A DNA stretch of 64,000 bases. Source: Streptococcus vestibularis. Lineage in GTDB: Bacteria; Bacillota; Bacilli; Lactobacillales; Streptococcaceae. A program made the translations under genes and the position numbers. The DNA lies in assembly GCA_010604095.1 (NCBI GenBank), contig JAABLG010000009.1:24966-88965 (forward strand), read 5' to 3'. Under the pieces are notes generated by a model. That model saw nothing but the letters and a program-made list of their open reading frames with translations, made no database searches and was not told the DNA's origin. Shown here one piece after another: positions 36,619 to 47,426 of the stretch. Each line of letters starts with the position of its first letter. Within the stretch, counting starts at the first letter, position 1.

Positions 36619-36650
36619 AAGAAAAGCCTGAAACTCTCGGTATTCAGACC
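36619..36650 (-). terminator. Terminator of gor
   Basis: GTCTGAA / TTCAGGC stem with a 10-base loop and TTTTCTTT on the minus strand. A second copy lies at 36457-36488. Confidence 0.7.
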
Positions 36651-36658
36651 TCACTTAT

Positions 36659-38011
36659 TTATCTCATTGTCACAAATTCTTCTGAACCGGTTGGATGAAT
36701 GGCAACCGTATTATCAAAATCAGCCTTAGTTGCTCCCATCTTAATAGCCACAGAGAAGCCTTGAATCATCTCGTCGACACCGTAGCCAATGCCATGAAGA
36801 CCGATGATTTTTTCATTCTCACCAAGTGTTACTAATTTCATAGTTGACGGCTGACGATTGTTTGCAAGAGCTGTATACATTGGAGTGAAACTAGATTTAT
36901 AGACCTTGATATTCTCCGCACCATATTTAGCGATTGCTTTTTCCTCAGTCAAACCAACAGAACCAATGACTGGGTGGCTAAAGACCACAGTAGCAACATC
37001 TGTATAATCAAGCTTAGCATCAGCTTTATTGTTGAAGAGTCGCTCTGACAATTGACGTCCCGCCTTGATTGCAACTGGCGTCAAATCTAGTTTACCAGTC
37101 ACATCACCAAGGGCATAGATACCAGGAACTGATGTATTTTCAAAGGCGTCTGAATAAATGTTACCTCGTTCAGTCAACTCAACGCCCGTCTTTTCAAGAC
37201 CAAAGCCAGAGGTATTGGCTGCACGACCAATAGCCCAAATGAGGCAATCAACAGTTACTGTTTCTCCATTGTCAAAGCTAATGGTCAAAGAATCGTCAGC
37301 ATTTTTCACTACTTCTGTAGCATTAGCATGCGTGTGAAGGGTCGGACCTGATTTAGCCATCTCATCGACTAAGACATCGATAATATCCTTGTCAAAGGTA
37401 CGTAATGGGCGGTCCTTACGAACAAAGAGGTGCGTATCACTGCCAAGAGCATTGAGAACACCAGCAACCTCAACGGCGATATAGCCACCACCGATAACAG
37501 CTGTACGTTTTGGTACCTCATCTAACTCAAAGAAACCATCTGAAGTAATCCCATATTCACTACCTGGAATATTTGGATAAAGGGCATGTCCACCTGTTGC
37601 AATAAGGATATGTGGCGCTGTATAACGCTCCCCAGCTACTTCAACTATATGAGAATCAACAAATTTTGCATACTCGTATACACGTTCAACGCCATTACTA
37701 TCAAAACCACGCTCATAAGAACCATGGATACGGTCGATATAAGCCTGACGATTGGCCTTAAGGGTCGCAAAATCAAACTTATTAAGCGTCACATCAAAGC
37801 CATATTCGCCAGCATAGCGGTGAAGAGTCTCAGCAACCTGAGCACCATACCACATGACCTTTTTAGGTACACAGCCCACATTGACGCAGGTACCGCCGAC
37901 CTCTTTTCCTTCAAAGAGAATAACCTTAGCGCCGTGCATAGCAGCACGATTAGCACTGGCAATCCCGCCAGAGCCACCACCGATGACAATATAATCGTAT
38001 TCTTTTACCAT
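36659..38011 (-). CDS. gor: Glutathione-disulfide reductase
   Basis: 450 aa FAD/NADPH disulfide oxidoreductase. FAD motif [16 protein letters not shown]; redox pair in [18 protein letters not shown]-binding [14 protein letters not shown] with [27 protein letters not shown]-terminal active-site [12 protein letters not shown]. It keeps glutathione reduced for oxidative-stress tolerance. ATG follows GAGGTAAA. The 3' end has been partially duplicated downstream. Confidence 0.93.
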   Translation of the reverse strand: MVKEYDYIVIGGGSGGIASANRAAMHGAKVILFEGKEVGGTCVNVGCVPKKVMWYGAQVAETLHRYAGEYGFDVTLNKFDFATLKANRQAYIDRIHGSYERGFDSNGVERVYEYAKFVDSHIVEVAGERYTAPHILIATGGHALYPNIPGSEYGITSDGFFELDEVPKRTAVIGGGYIAVEVAGVLNALGSDTHLFVRKDRPLRTFDKDIIDVLVDEMAKSGPTLHTHANATEVVKNADDSLTISFDNGETVTVDCLIWAIGRAANTSGFGLEKTGVELTERGNIYSDAFENTSVPGIYALGDVTGKLDLTPVAIKAGRQLSERLFNNKADAKLDYTDVATVVFSHPVIGSVGLTEEKAIAKYGAENIKVYKSSFTPMYTALANNRQPSTMKLVTLGENEKIIGLHGIGYGVDEMIQGFSVAIKMGATKADFDNTVAIHPTGSEEFVTMR

Positions 38012-38082
38012 AATTTACCTCTTATATTTCTTTATGGAGCATATGAGCTTCTAGATAAGCCTTGTAAGCCATTTCTGGTTTT

Positions 38083-38111
38083 ACTTTATCATAAATTAAA
38101 TATCCTGACAA
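38083..38111 (-). promoter_or_regulatory. gor promoter
   Basis: TTGTCA, 17 bases, TAAAGT on the minus strand, about 70 bases before the start codon. Confidence 0.5.
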
Positions 38112-38126
38112 AAATCCGCTACGACA

Positions 38127-38159
38127 CAAAAAACAACCCCGTACTCAACGAGATTGTTT
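38127..38159 (-). terminator. Terminator of fruRKA
   Basis: AACAATCTCGT / ACGGGGTTGTT (11 pairs, two G-U) with T6 on the minus strand. Confidence 0.85.
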
Positions 38160-38168
38160 AATCATATC

Positions 38169-40175
38169 TTATTTATCAAGTGGTTTGCGGAGGAATCCGA
38201 AAAGGATACCTGATACCACAGCACCAATCAAGATGAAGAGAAGGTAGAGAAGGGCATTTGAAGTGAGGGCAATAACGAAGATACCTCCGTGTGGTGCCAT
38301 CAATTTGATTCCTGCCATACCTACGAGAGCACCTGTAAGAGCTGAACCGACGATAAAGCTTGGGATAGCGCGTGCTGGGTCAGCTGCACCAAATGGGATT
38401 GCACCTTCAGTGATGAATGAAAGTCCCATAACGATGTTTGTCAAACCAGAATCACGTTCTTCTTGTGAGAATTTATCTTTGAACAATACGGTTGCTACAA
38501 AGACTGCCAAAGGAGGAACCATACCAGCTGCCATAACTGCTGCCATAACAACTGAACCACCTGAAGTTACGGTTTCAGCAAGAGTACCTGTAGCAAAAAC
38601 ATAAGCAGCTTTGTTGACTGGTCCACCCATGTCTACCGCCATCATACCACCGACAAGAAGACCAAGGAGTACTGCTGAGCTTCCTGACAAGCTTGACAAG
38701 AAGTTATTAAGTCCAGTATTGATTGCTGCCATTGGGATATTCACTGCTAGCATGGCAAATCCTGTGAGGGCCACTCCAAGGAGAGGCATCAATAAGATTG
38801 ATTTTGCACCTTCGAGTGCACGTGGAACCTTAATGTATTTTTTCAACAAAAGTACAATTCCACCAGCTAAGAAACCACCTACCAATGCTCCAAGAAATCC
38901 TGATGACACTTGATGAGAAGAAATCTTATCAACTGCTTCTTTCGCTGCATTTTCATCTAAACCTGCAACTTTTGCATAGACTACAATATTTCCATAAGCA
39001 AGACCTGCTTTCGCAATAGCCCCAGCTGCAAAACCGGCAATCAAACCTGGTTTCTCAGCAATTGAATAGGCAATATATCCTGCAAGAATAGGCAACATGA
39101 AACTGAAAGCAATATCACCAATTGATTTAAAGAGAGCTGGAAGTTCATTGTAACTACCCAAATGTGACAATTGATCTTTAGGAACACCCATGATTTGGTC
39201 AAGCAAGAAGGCAAGGGCAATCATGATACCACCACCAATAACGAATGGAAGCATTTGTGATACCCCACTCATCAAGTGTTTGTAGAAGGCACCACCAAGG
39301 CTCAATTTCTCACTTGATTCTTGAGCAGCTCCAGCATTTTCAGCATGGAAGACTTCAGCTTTACCATCCAAGATGTTTTGGATTAATTCTTGAGGTTGAC
39401 GAATACCCGCAGCAACCGGTTTAGAAATCAATTTCTTACCGTCAAAACGTGCTGTTTCAACTGCCTTATCCGCTGCTACGATAACACCTACAGCCTTACT
39501 GATTTCTTCAGCAGTCAATGGTGTTCCAACACCTGAAGCACCGTTAGTTTCAACACGAACATTGACTCCCATTTCTTCACCTGTTTTAATCAGTGATTCT
39601 TCAGCCATGTAAGTGTGAGCAATACCAGTTGTACAAGCTGTTACGGCTACGATAAGGGGTTTATCGCTTGAAGCTGCTTCCTTAACAGCTTGTGCTTTCT
39701 TAGCTTCCTCAGCCTGTGCTTCTTCTTCACCAGTATTGAAAGCAGCAATCACTTCATCTGGAGAAGTCACCTTACGCAAACGATCTGCAAAACCATCTTG
39801 CATAAGGTATTTTGACAACTCAGCAAGGGCTGCCAAGTGAGTGTCATTTGCTCCCTCTGGAGCAGCAATCATAAAGAAGAGGTCTGTCGGTTGACCATCA
39901 AGTGATTCGTAATCCACACCCCTATTAGATTTAGCAAAAAGTACTGTTGCTTCTTTGACTGCAGCATTTTTACTGTGTGGCATAGCGATTCCATCACCCA
40001 AACCAGTTGATGTTTGTGCTTCACGAGCCATAATACCTGCTTTGAAAACATCAAAGTCGGTCACAACACCATTGTCAACCAGGCTGTTAATCATTTCATC
40101 GATAACAGCTTCTTTTGTAGTTGCTTGAAGGTCAAGCAACATAACTTTTTTGTTCAGTAAATCCTGAATTTTCAT
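38169..40175 (-). CDS. fruA: PTS fructose transporter subunit IIABC
   Basis: 668 aa, all three domains in one chain: IIA (~1-150; GIAMPHSKN with the phospho-His), IIB (~170-270; VAVTACTTGIAHTYMAEE with the phospho-Cys), and IIC (~305-665; about nine membrane segments, including GGMMAVDMGGPVNKAAY and ITEGAIPFGAADP). It imports fructose as fructose-1-phosphate. It overlaps fruK by four bases. The full-length, unbroken reading frame suggests fructose use is functional. Confidence 0.96.
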   Translation of the reverse strand: MKIQDLLNKKVMLLDLQATTKEAVIDEMINSLVDNGVVTDFDVFKAGIMAREAQTSTGLGDGIAMPHSKNAAVKEATVLFAKSNRGVDYESLDGQPTDLFFMIAAPEGANDTHLAALAELSKYLMQDGFADRLRKVTSPDEVIAAFNTGEEEAQAEEAKKAQAVKEAASSDKPLIVAVTACTTGIAHTYMAEESLIKTGEEMGVNVRVETNGASGVGTPLTAEEISKAVGVIVAADKAVETARFDGKKLISKPVAAGIRQPQELIQNILDGKAEVFHAENAGAAQESSEKLSLGGAFYKHLMSGVSQMLPFVIGGGIMIALAFLLDQIMGVPKDQLSHLGSYNELPALFKSIGDIAFSFMLPILAGYIAYSIAEKPGLIAGFAAGAIAKAGLAYGNIVVYAKVAGLDENAAKEAVDKISSHQVSSGFLGALVGGFLAGGIVLLLKKYIKVPRALEGAKSILLMPLLGVALTGFAMLAVNIPMAAINTGLNNFLSSLSGSSAVLLGLLVGGMMAVDMGGPVNKAAYVFATGTLAETVTSGGSVVMAAVMAAGMVPPLAVFVATVLFKDKFSQEERDSGLTNIVMGLSFITEGAIPFGAADPARAIPSFIVGSALTGALVGMAGIKLMAPHGGIFVIALTSNALLYLLFILIGAVVSGILFGFLRKPLDK

Positions 40176-41083
40176 AGTTTTTCTACCTCTACTTTATTGT
40201 ATGTTTCTTTAATAAATTCAATTGTCGCTAAGTCATCTGAGAAGGCTGTAGATGTTCCACACGCCACTCCCCACTTGAGCGCCTCAATTGGGTCACCTGA
40301 TTTAACAAACTCACCAGTGAAACCAGCAACCATTGAGTCACCCGCACCAACAGAGTTTTTAACTGTCCCCTTAATTGGTTTGGCAAAGTAAGCAGCCTCT
40401 GGTGTAACAAGGAGTGCCCCATCACCTGCCATTGAGATGATAACATTCTGCGCCCCCTTAGCCAGGATTTCACGTGCATATTTTTCAACATCAGAAATAC
40501 CATTAAGTTTGACATTGAAAATAGCTTCAAGCTCATGATTATTTGGTTTAACCAAGAGTGGTTGGTAAGCTAATGAATCAAGAAGCGTTTGTCCCTCAAA
40601 GTCACAAACCACCTGAGCACCAGTTTCACGAACCAGTGGAATCAATTTGTTATAGACCTTGTTTCCAAGATTGCTTGGTGCAGAACCAGCAAAGACAACC
40701 ACATCATCTGCAGTGATACTTGAAAGGATTGCCTCCAATTCAGCCAACTGTTCTTCTGTGATAATTGGACCCGTTCCATTAATTTCAGTTTCTTGATCGG
40801 CCTTAATTTTAACGTTGATACGTGTATCTTGGTCGACGGCTACAAACTTAGTTTTAATACCTTCAGCATCCAAACCATCTGTTACAAAACGGCCTGTAAA
40901 ACCACCGATGAAGCCCGTAGCGGTATTATCAATGCCTAAACGTTGTAGAATACGACTAACGTTAATTCCCTTACCACCAGCGAATTTATCATCACTGTCC
41001 ATACGGTTAACTTCACCAATCTCTACCTTATCAATACGAACAATGAAGTCGATGGATGGATTTAGCGTTACAGTATAAATCAT
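40172..41083 (-). CDS. fruK: 1-phosphofructokinase
   Basis: 303 aa PfkB-family kinase converting fructose-1-phosphate to fructose-1,6-bisphosphate. LNPSIDFIVRIDKVEIGEVNR at the N-terminus, FAGGKGINVSRIL, and the C-terminal anion-hole motif GTVKNSVGAGDSMVAGF with the catalytic Asp. It overlaps fruR by four bases and fruA by four bases, a tight three-gene operon. Confidence 0.95.
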   Translation of the reverse strand: MIYTVTLNPSIDFIVRIDKVEIGEVNRMDSDDKFAGGKGINVSRILQRLGIDNTATGFIGGFTGRFVTDGLDAEGIKTKFVAVDQDTRINVKIKADQETEINGTGPIITEEQLAELEAILSSITADDVVVFAGSAPSNLGNKVYNKLIPLVRETGAQVVCDFEGQTLLDSLAYQPLLVKPNNHELEAIFNVKLNGISDVEKYAREILAKGAQNVIISMAGDGALLVTPEAAYFAKPIKGTVKNSVGAGDSMVAGFTGEFVKSGDPIEALKWGVACGTSTAFSDDLATIEFIKETYNKVEVEKL

Positions 41084-41826
41084 ACTTCAATAACCCTCGT
41101 TTTCTCTTTTAATTCTTTCAGGAGCTCTTCTTCCGAAGCGTTTGTGATTATAGTGACCTTCTCAACCTCCGCTACCTTTGCATAGGTAATCTGACCAAGT
41201 TTCGAAGCATCGGCTAAAACGTAAGCTTTTCGTGCATTAGCAATCACTGTCCGTTTAATGACTGCCTCCTCCATGTCAGGTGTTGTAAAATAATTGGCAT
41301 CAACACCATTAGCGCCAATGAAGGCACAGTCAAAATTCAGTTGTCTGATTTGCTCCTGAGCAGTGCTCCCTATGGAGGCATCTGTAGAGTGCTTAACCTT
41401 CCCACCAATAATTCTGGTGCTAATACCAAAATCTACCAGCTTAACTGCATGATGGATAGAATTAGTCACAACCGTCACCTGACGATTGAGCAAATGAGGA
41501 ATCAACAGTTCATTCGTTGTACTAGCCTCAAGAAAGACGACATCACCTTCCTTAATTAAATCAGCAGCATAGCTAGCTAATTGTGACTTTTCTTGAACAT
41601 TTCTGATGGCTTTCTGACTGTTGGCAATTTCTTCCTTCAGACCTCGAAGGCTTTCAGCGCCACCATGAACACGTTTCAGTTGACCATCTGCCGCTAACTC
41701 ATCCAAATCACGACGAATCGTTGACTCAGAAGTATCACTTAATAAAACGGTCAAATTTTCTAAAGTGACAAAACCATCTTGTTTCAATTGAGACAAGATA
41801 ATCTGCTTACGTTCAGACTTTATCAT
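41080..41826 (-). CDS. fruR: DeoR-family repressor of fructose operon
   Basis: 248 aa. The N-terminal winged helix (MIKSERKQIILSQLKQDGFVTLENLTVLLSDTSESTIRRDLDELAADGQLKRVHGGA) and C-terminal sugar-phosphate-sensing domain (VVFLEASTTNELLIPHL, CAFIGANGVD) are standard for FruR/DeoR. It is first in fruRKA and is probably relieved by fructose-1-phosphate. AAGGAGAG precedes the ATG. Confidence 0.94.
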   Translation of the reverse strand: MIKSERKQIILSQLKQDGFVTLENLTVLLSDTSESTIRRDLDELAADGQLKRVHGGAESLRGLKEEIANSQKAIRNVQEKSQLASYAADLIKEGDVVFLEASTTNELLIPHLLNRQVTVVTNSIHHAVKLVDFGISTRIIGGKVKHSTDASIGSTAQEQIRQLNFDCAFIGANGVDANYFTTPDMEEAVIKRTVIANARKAYVLADASKLGQITYAKVAEVEKVTIITNASEEELLKELKEKTRVIEV

Positions 41827-41838
41827 AATCTCTCCTTC

Positions 41839-41886
41839 TGCAATCGTTTACATGTTCTATTATACAAAATTTTTAATACTTGTCAA
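41839..41886 (-). promoter_or_regulatory. fruRKA promoter with a cre site
   Basis: TTGACA (41881-41886), 16 bases, TATAAT (41859-41864) on the minus strand. TGTAAACGATTGCA at 41839-41852 matches the CcpA cre consensus TGWAANCGNTNWCA in all but one position and covers the start of the transcript, where CcpA would repress. Confidence 0.75.
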
Positions 41887-42006
41887 CAAAAACGGTCATA
41901 AAAGTTCAAAACATTCCATATACACTCACCATTCTATCAAAATGACGCATTCTACTAAGAATCGTCACACATTTCAACTAGGTAGACATTGCTTAACCTG
42001 ACAAAA

Positions 42007-42030
42007 CAAAAAAGCCCTACGGCTTTCTTG
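42007..42030 (-). terminator. Terminator of rny
   Basis: AAAGCC-GTAG-GGCTTT stem followed by a T-run on the minus strand. Confidence 0.85.
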
Positions 42031-42032
42031 TC

Positions 42033-43640
42033 CTATTTGGCATAGTCAATCGCACGGAATTCACGAATGACAGTAACCTTAATATTTCCTGGATAATCCA
42101 AGTTCTTCTCAATTTGTTCACGCACCTTGTGAGACAAGATAGTGACCTCATCATCTGAAATTTTATTTGGATGAACCATGATACGAATTTCACGACCTGC
42201 TTGAAGGGCAAAGCTAGTTTGCACACCCTCAAAGCTTGATGCAATTTCTTCCAAATCACGAAGACGTTTGACATAATTCTCAACAGACTCATTACGAGCA
42301 CCTGGACGTGCAGAACTCAATGCGTCCGCAGCAGCTACTAGGACCGCAATAACACTTTCTGGTTCCACATCTCCATGGTGACTGGCAATAGCGTTAACAA
42401 CCACTGGATGTTCTTTATATTTACGGGCGAACTCAGCACCAATTTCTACGTGGCTACCTTCAACTTCTTTGTCAATAGCTTTCCCCATATCATGGAGGAA
42501 ACCAGCACGACGAGCAAGGGCAACATTTTCACCCAATTCGCCCGCCATAATCCCGGCCAATTTACCAACTTCAACCGAGTGACGAAGAACATTTTGACCA
42601 TATGATGTACGGAACTGCAAACGTCCCATAATCTTGATCAAGTCAGGATGAAGATTCATGGCACCAATTTCATAAGCCGCTTCTTCACCATATTCACGAA
42701 TACGATTATCCATTTCCTGGCGATTCTTCTCAACCAACTCCTCAATACGAGCTGGATGAATACGACCGTCTTTAATCAAAGCTTCAAGAGTCATGCGTGC
42801 AATCTCACGACGGACTGGATCAAAGCCAGAAAGAACAACTACTTCTGGCGTGTCATCAATAATGATGTCAATACCAGTTAGGCTCTCAAGGGTACGAATG
42901 TTACGACCCTCACGTCCAATAATACGGCCTTTCATATTGTCATCTGGGAGATGAACAGTCGTTACTGTTTGCTCAGTAACATAATCTCCAGACAAACGTT
43001 GCATGGCTTGCGCTAACAGATTCTTGGCCTTTTTATCAACAGTATCTTTGACCTGTGCTTCTGCATCTTTAATACGTGTTGCAATCTCATGAGTTAAGTT
43101 ATTCTCAGTCTCTGTTAAGATTACCTCACGCGCCTCTGCAATGGTCATTTGACCAACACGTTCAAGTTCTGCCTGCTTCTCAGCCTCCAACTGAGTCACA
43201 TTCTCTTCACGCTCATTCAGATGTTTAGATTTGTCAGCAAGACTATGCTCTTTCTTCTCGAGGGCAAGTTCTTTATTTGATAGATTTTCATCCTTACGAT
43301 CAAGACTAGTAGCACGTTCTGTTAAACGATTTTCCATTTGCTTAAGCACTTGACGCTCAGATTTAAATTCTTTTTCAATATCTTCTCGATATTTTCTAGC
43401 TTCCTCTTTTGCTTCTAGCAAGAACTCTTTACGTTGAGCCTTGCTATCACGTTCAGCAGTAACACGCAGATGATCTGCATCGTGTTCAGCCTGACTACGA
43501 AGGTTGACAGCATCTTGCTCTGCTTTTAGCAAAGTAGTTTCTGCCTGTTCCTTAGCCTTGCTAAGTTTGATAGAAATTGCTAAATATCCAACGACTAAAC
43601 CAATGAGTGCAAAGACAACTAAAATTATCATGTTTAACAT
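42033..43640 (-). CDS. rny: Ribonuclease Y
   Basis: 535 aa membrane-anchored endoribonuclease that initiates mRNA decay. An N-terminal membrane helix (~1-24), a long coiled coil (~30-200, rich in Glu/Lys/Ala), a KH domain ([31 protein letters not shown]) and an HD domain ([30 protein letters not shown] with the HD pair, [23 protein letters not shown]) are visible. It has its own promoter. Confidence 0.96.
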   Translation of the reverse strand: MLNMIILVVFALIGLVVGYLAISIKLSKAKEQAETTLLKAEQDAVNLRSQAEHDADHLRVTAERDSKAQRKEFLLEAKEEARKYREDIEKEFKSERQVLKQMENRLTERATSLDRKDENLSNKELALEKKEHSLADKSKHLNEREENVTQLEAEKQAELERVGQMTIAEAREVILTETENNLTHEIATRIKDAEAQVKDTVDKKAKNLLAQAMQRLSGDYVTEQTVTTVHLPDDNMKGRIIGREGRNIRTLESLTGIDIIIDDTPEVVVLSGFDPVRREIARMTLEALIKDGRIHPARIEELVEKNRQEMDNRIREYGEEAAYEIGAMNLHPDLIKIMGRLQFRTSYGQNVLRHSVEVGKLAGIMAGELGENVALARRAGFLHDMGKAIDKEVEGSHVEIGAEFARKYKEHPVVVNAIASHHGDVEPESVIAVLVAAADALSSARPGARNESVENYVKRLRDLEEIASSFEGVQTSFALQAGREIRIMVHPNKISDDEVTILSHKVREQIEKNLDYPGNIKVTVIREFRAIDYAK

Positions 43641-43688
43641 GTCTTTACCTCAACTTTTCTAAGGTTCCCCTAAAGAAAACCGTCTTCT

Positions 43689-43717
43689 AGTGTACCATAT
43701 TTACAGTTAATTCTCAA
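43689..43717 (-). promoter_or_regulatory. rny promoter
   Basis: TTGAGA, 17 bases, TACACT with TGG extension, on the minus strand. It is divergent from luxS, whose TATGAT lies at 43751-43756. Confidence 0.6.
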
Positions 43718-43783
43718 ATAAATACTAGAACTTTAAACTGATTTTGTGGTATGATAGCTCTATTAGAATAGGGAGGTATTACC

Positions 43784-44266
43784 ATGCCAAAAGACGTAAC
43801 CGTTGAAAGTTTCGAACTTGATCACACGATTGTAAAGGCACCTTACGTTCGTCTTATTTCAGAAGAAGTCGGACCTAAGGGAGATATTATCACAAACTTT
43901 GATATCCGTTTAATTCAACCAAACGAAAACAGTATTGATACCGGCGGTCTTCACACCATCGAACACCTACTTGCTAAACTAATTCGTCAACGTATTGATG
44001 GACTCATTGATTGTTCACCATTTGGTTGTCGTACTGGTTTTCACATGATTATGTGGGGCAAACAAGACCCTACAGAAATTGCTAAAGTTATCAAGTCTAG
44101 TCTTGAAGCTATTGCAAATGATGTCACTTGGGAAGATGTTCCAGGAACTACCATTGAATCTTGTGGAAACTACAAGGATCACAGCCTTCATTCAGCTAAA
44201 GAATGGGCTAAACTTATCCTTGAACAAGGAATCTCAGACCAAGCCTTTGAACGTCATATCGTTTAA
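43784..44266 (+). CDS. luxS: S-ribosylhomocysteine lyase LuxS
   Basis: 160 aa, makes homocysteine and the AI-2 precursor DPD in the activated methyl cycle. The metal-binding motif HTIEH (His57, His61, with Glu60) and catalytic Cys82 in FGCRTGFHM are present, and a third ligand Cys lies in [16 protein letters not shown] precedes the ATG. It is transcribed alone, convergent with accA through a shared terminator. Confidence 0.97.
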   Translation: MPKDVTVESFELDHTIVKAPYVRLISEEVGPKGDIITNFDIRLIQPNENSIDTGGLHTIEHLLAKLIRQRIDGLIDCSPFGCRTGFHMIMWGKQDPTEIAKVIKSSLEAIANDVTWEDVPGTTIESCGNYKDHSLHSAKEWAKLILEQGISDQAFERHIV

Positions 44267-44298
44267 AAAAACATTGGGACAGATATCCCAATGTTTTT
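44265..44298. terminator. Bidirectional terminator between luxS and accA
   Basis: AAAACATTGGGA-CAGATA-TCCCAATGTTTT with A/T runs on both sides. Confidence 0.9.
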
Positions 44299-45069
44299 TT
44301 AATATTTTCTAAAACGTTGATAACGTGCCTCAAGCAAGTCCTCAGTTGACAATTGACTCAATTCTTTCAACTCATCGACAATTGCTGTCTTGACTGCTTC
44401 AAGAATTTCACTAGTGAAGTAACCACGTTCTGGAATAATTTTATCAATAATTCCCATATTAATCAGCTCGCTTGAAGTAATCTTCATTAATTCTGCTGCT
44501 TCTTCTGCACGTGAACCATCTTTCCAGAGAATTGTCGCAAAGCCTTCTGGACTCAAAATAGAGTAAATTGTATTTTCCAGCATCCAAACCTTATCAGCCA
44601 CTGCCAAAGCAAGAGCTCCTCCGGAACCACCTTCACCAATAATAATAGCAATAATTGGAACTTTAAGGTCACTCATCTCCATAAGGTTACGAGCTATCGC
44701 CTCACCTTGTCCACGCTCCTCTGCACCAACACCAGGATATGCACCTGCCGTATTGATAAAAGTAACGACTGGACGACCAAACTTTTCAGCCTGCTTCATA
44801 AGACGAAGAGCCTTACGATAGCCCTCTGGATGGGGCTGACCAAAGTTTCGACTTAGATTATCTTGTAGGTTCTTACCTTTTTGAATACCCACTACAGTTA
44901 CGGCTTGGCCATTTAAGCGACCAATACCACCGATAACGGCACCATCATCACGGAAGTTACGATCACCATGCAGTTCGATAAAATCATCAAAAATCCCTTG
45001 GGCAAAGTCCAAAGCAGTCAAACGGCCTTGATCACGCGCTTCTTTTAAAATACGTGTTACGTCGCTCAT
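44299..45069 (-). CDS. accA: Acetyl-CoA carboxylase carboxyltransferase alpha subunit
   Basis: 256 aa, the usual short streptococcal form. Conserved pieces are [75 protein letters not shown] and [15 protein letters not shown]. With AccD it moves the carboxyl group from biotin to acetyl-CoA, giving malonyl-CoA. It overlaps accD by four bases and is the last gene of the fab/acc cluster. Confidence 0.96.
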   Translation of the reverse strand: MSDVTRILKEARDQGRLTALDFAQGIFDDFIELHGDRNFRDDGAVIGGIGRLNGQAVTVVGIQKGKNLQDNLSRNFGQPHPEGYRKALRLMKQAEKFGRPVVTFINTAGAYPGVGAEERGQGEAIARNLMEMSDLKVPIIAIIIGEGGSGGALALAVADKVWMLENTIYSILSPEGFATILWKDGSRAEEAAELMKITSSELINMGIIDKIIPERGYFTSEILEAVKTAIVDELKELSQLSTEDLLEARYQRFRKY

Positions 45070-45932
45070 TGAACACCTCCATGGAATGATAAGAGTGTGG
45101 CAATAGTATCAGCCAACTCTGTACGTTTGACAATAGCATCAACAAATCCATGTTCTTTAAGGAACTCAGACTTTTGAAAACCATCTGGCAAAGTCTCACG
45201 TACAGTATTTTCAATCACTCGGCGACCCGCAAAACCAATTAAGGTTTGTGGCTCAGCCAAGATAATATCACCTTCCATAGCAAAACTTGCTGTAACCCCA
45301 CCAGTTGTCGGATCTGTCAACACAGTTAAGTAAAGAAGACCTGCATTTGAATGACGTTTTACTGCTGCTGAAATCTTAGCCATTTGCATCAAGCTCATGA
45401 TTCCTTCTTGCATACGGGCACCACCAGATGCTGTAAAGATAACAACTGGCAATTTTTCTTCAATGGCATGCTCAAAAAGTCTTGTGATTTTTTCACCAAC
45501 TACGGTTCCCATTGATGCCATGATAAAGTGAGAATCCATGATTGCTAAGGCAGTCTTTTGACCCTTGATGGTCGCAACACCAGTCACAACGGCTTCATCA
45601 AGTCTTGTTTTTTCCTTGGTTGCTGCCAATTTCTCCATATAGCCTGGAAAATTCAATGGATTTTCAGTTTTAATGCCTGTAAACAGTTCTTGGAAAGAAC
45701 CTTCATCAACTGTTAAATCCAGACGTTCCTTTGCTGAGATACGGAAAGTATAAGAACAATTTGGACAAATCTTAGCTTGTCCCAAGTCCTTTTGATAAAT
45801 AGCCTGTTTACATCCAGGACATTTGGCAAAAAGCTCATCTGGAACTTCTGGCACTTGGTGATCAACCCCATTACGTACAGAACGGTTAGGATTGATCCGA
45901 ATATACTTTTCTTTTCGATCAAATAATCCCAT
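45066..45932 (-). CDS. accD: Acetyl-CoA carboxylase carboxyltransferase beta subunit
   Basis: 288 aa. The zinc ribbon [24 protein letters not shown] (four Cys) at ~38-60 is diagnostic of bacterial AccD, followed by the crotonase-fold carboxyltransferase domain ([34 protein letters not shown]). It partners AccA. Five bases separate it from accC, and it overlaps accA. Confidence 0.96.
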   Translation of the reverse strand: MGLFDRKEKYIRINPNRSVRNGVDHQVPEVPDELFAKCPGCKQAIYQKDLGQAKICPNCSYTFRISAKERLDLTVDEGSFQELFTGIKTENPLNFPGYMEKLAATKEKTRLDEAVVTGVATIKGQKTALAIMDSHFIMASMGTVVGEKITRLFEHAIEEKLPVVIFTASGGARMQEGIMSLMQMAKISAAVKRHSNAGLLYLTVLTDPTTGGVTASFAMEGDIILAEPQTLIGFAGRRVIENTVRETLPDGFQKSEFLKEHGFVDAIVKRTELADTIATLLSFHGGVQ

Positions 45933-45937
45933 AAGTC

Positions 45938-47308
45938 CTATTCCTCACGATTCTGATAAGCTGGCAAGAAAGTCTCCATCAAGAAGGAAGTATCATAATC
46001 CCCAGCAATAACGCTACGGTCTGAGATCAAATCCAACTGGAAGTCAGCATTAGTCATTACACCATCAATTTCAAGCTCGTAAAGAGCACGTTGCATCTTC
46101 ATGAGTGCTTCAAAACGGTTTGCTCCATGAACAATAATCTTGGCAATCATTGAGTCATAGTAAGGTGGGATAGTGTAGCCAGGATAAACGGCACTATCAA
46201 CACGAAGTCCAACACCACCACTTGGTAAGTAAAGATTACTAATTTTACCTGGGCTTGGTGCAAAATTAAACTTAGGATTCTCTGCATTGATACGGCACTC
46301 AATAGCATGTCCCTTGATTTTAATATCATCTTGGGTTACAGATAATTTCTCACCCGCAGCTACACAAATTTGTTCTTTGACGATATCCACACCACTAACA
46401 AATTCTGTGACCGGGTGCTCAACTTGAACACGGGTATTCATTTCCATGAAGTAGAACTGACCTGTTTTTTCATCAAGAAGAAACTCAATTGTACCCGCAT
46501 TTTCATAATTAACAGCCTTAGCAGCACGGGCAGCCGCAGACCCAATCTCATGACGAAGGGTTTTACCAATGGCAACTGAAGGTGATTCTTCCAAAACTTT
46601 TTGGTTATTACGTTGAAGAGAACAGTCACGCTCACCTAGGTGGACGATGTTACCATAGCTATCCCCCAAAATTTGAACCTCAATGTGACGGGCTGGGTAG
46701 ATAACTTTTTCGATATACATTGCCCCATTACCAAAGGCAGCCTTAGCCTCTTGGGACGCCGATTCAAAAGCAGGAGCCAATTCTTCCTCTGTGCTGACTT
46801 TACGAATTCCCTTACCGCCACCACCAGCAGAGGCTTTAAGCATTACTGGGTAACCAAGGCGATTGGCAACTTCTAAAGCTTCTTCAGCAGTAAAGACTTC
46901 ACCATCTGAACCAGGAATAACGGGAACATTAGCCTTTATCATCTCTGCACGAGCATTGATTTTATCACCCATCTTGTCCATCACTTCACCTGATGGTCCG
47001 ATGAACTTGATGTTCATTTCTTCACAGAGAGTAGAAAATTTAGAGTTTTCACTCAAAAATCCAAACCCTGGGTGAATAGCTTGTGCACCTGTTACAATAG
47101 CTGCAGACAAGACACGGTTCATATTTAAGTAAGATTCTGTTGATCTCGCCGGTCCAATACAAATAGCTTCATCTGCTAAAATCGTATGAAGAGAATCCTT
47201 ATCAGCTTCTGAATAGACAGCAACCGTCTGTATTCCCAATTCACGTGCTGCGCGGATAATACGAACGGCAATTTCACCACGATTAGCAATCAATAATTTT
47301 TTAAACAT
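45938..47308 (-). CDS. accC: Biotin carboxylase subunit of acetyl-CoA carboxylase
   Basis: 456 aa, ATP-grasp enzyme that carboxylates biotin on Acc[43 protein letters not shown], and [15 protein letters not shown] are present. ATG 47308 fits the family; an ATG at 47323 would add MLSCF. Neither has a clear Shine-Dalgarno. A terminator-like hairpin lies between fabZ and this gene, so accCDA may be set at a different level from the upstream genes. Confidence 0.95.
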   Translation of the reverse strand: MFKKLLIANRGEIAVRIIRAARELGIQTVAVYSEADKDSLHTILADEAICIGPARSTESYLNMNRVLSAAIVTGAQAIHPGFGFLSENSKFSTLCEEMNIKFIGPSGEVMDKMGDKINARAEMIKANVPVIPGSDGEVFTAEEALEVANRLGYPVMLKASAGGGGKGIRKVSTEEELAPAFESASQEAKAAFGNGAMYIEKVIYPARHIEVQILGDSYGNIVHLGERDCSLQRNNQKVLEESPSVAIGKTLRHEIGSAAARAAKAVNYENAGTIEFLLDEKTGQFYFMEMNTRVQVEHPVTEFVSGVDIVKEQICVAAGEKLSVTQDDIKIKGHAIECRINAENPKFNFAPSPGKISNLYLPSGGVGLRVDSAVYPGYTIPPYYDSMIAKIIVHGANRFEALMKMQRALYELEIDGVMTNADFQLDLISDRSVIAGDYDTSFLMETFLPAYQNREE

Positions 47309-47379
47309 AAAACAAGATAACATCAGACATCTTTTGGAAGTCTGTGTTTATTTCCTTTCTATGTGATAGGCCAATATCT

Positions 47380-47417
47380 AAAGAAAAATCCTTTCCGACT
47401 GTCGCCAGAAGGATTTT
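47380..47417 (-). terminator. Terminator or attenuator between fabZ and accC
   Basis: AAAATCCTT / AAGGATTTT stem around a 15-base loop followed by TCTTT on the minus strand, inside the fatty-acid cluster, nine bases after the fabZ stop codon. Confidence 0.7.
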
Positions 47418-47426
47418 CACCAAACA

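Larger units (their letters stand above)
36456..36702. repeat. 85-bp direct repeat: duplicated 3' end of gor plus terminator
   Basis: Bases 36456-36540 and 36618-36702 are identical except for three mismatches, offset by 162 bases. Each copy holds the last codons of gor ([17 protein letters not shown] on the minus strand) and the terminator hairpin GTCTGAA / TTCAGGC followed by TTTTCTTT. The right copy is the functional gene end; the left one is an orphan. Confidence 0.85.
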
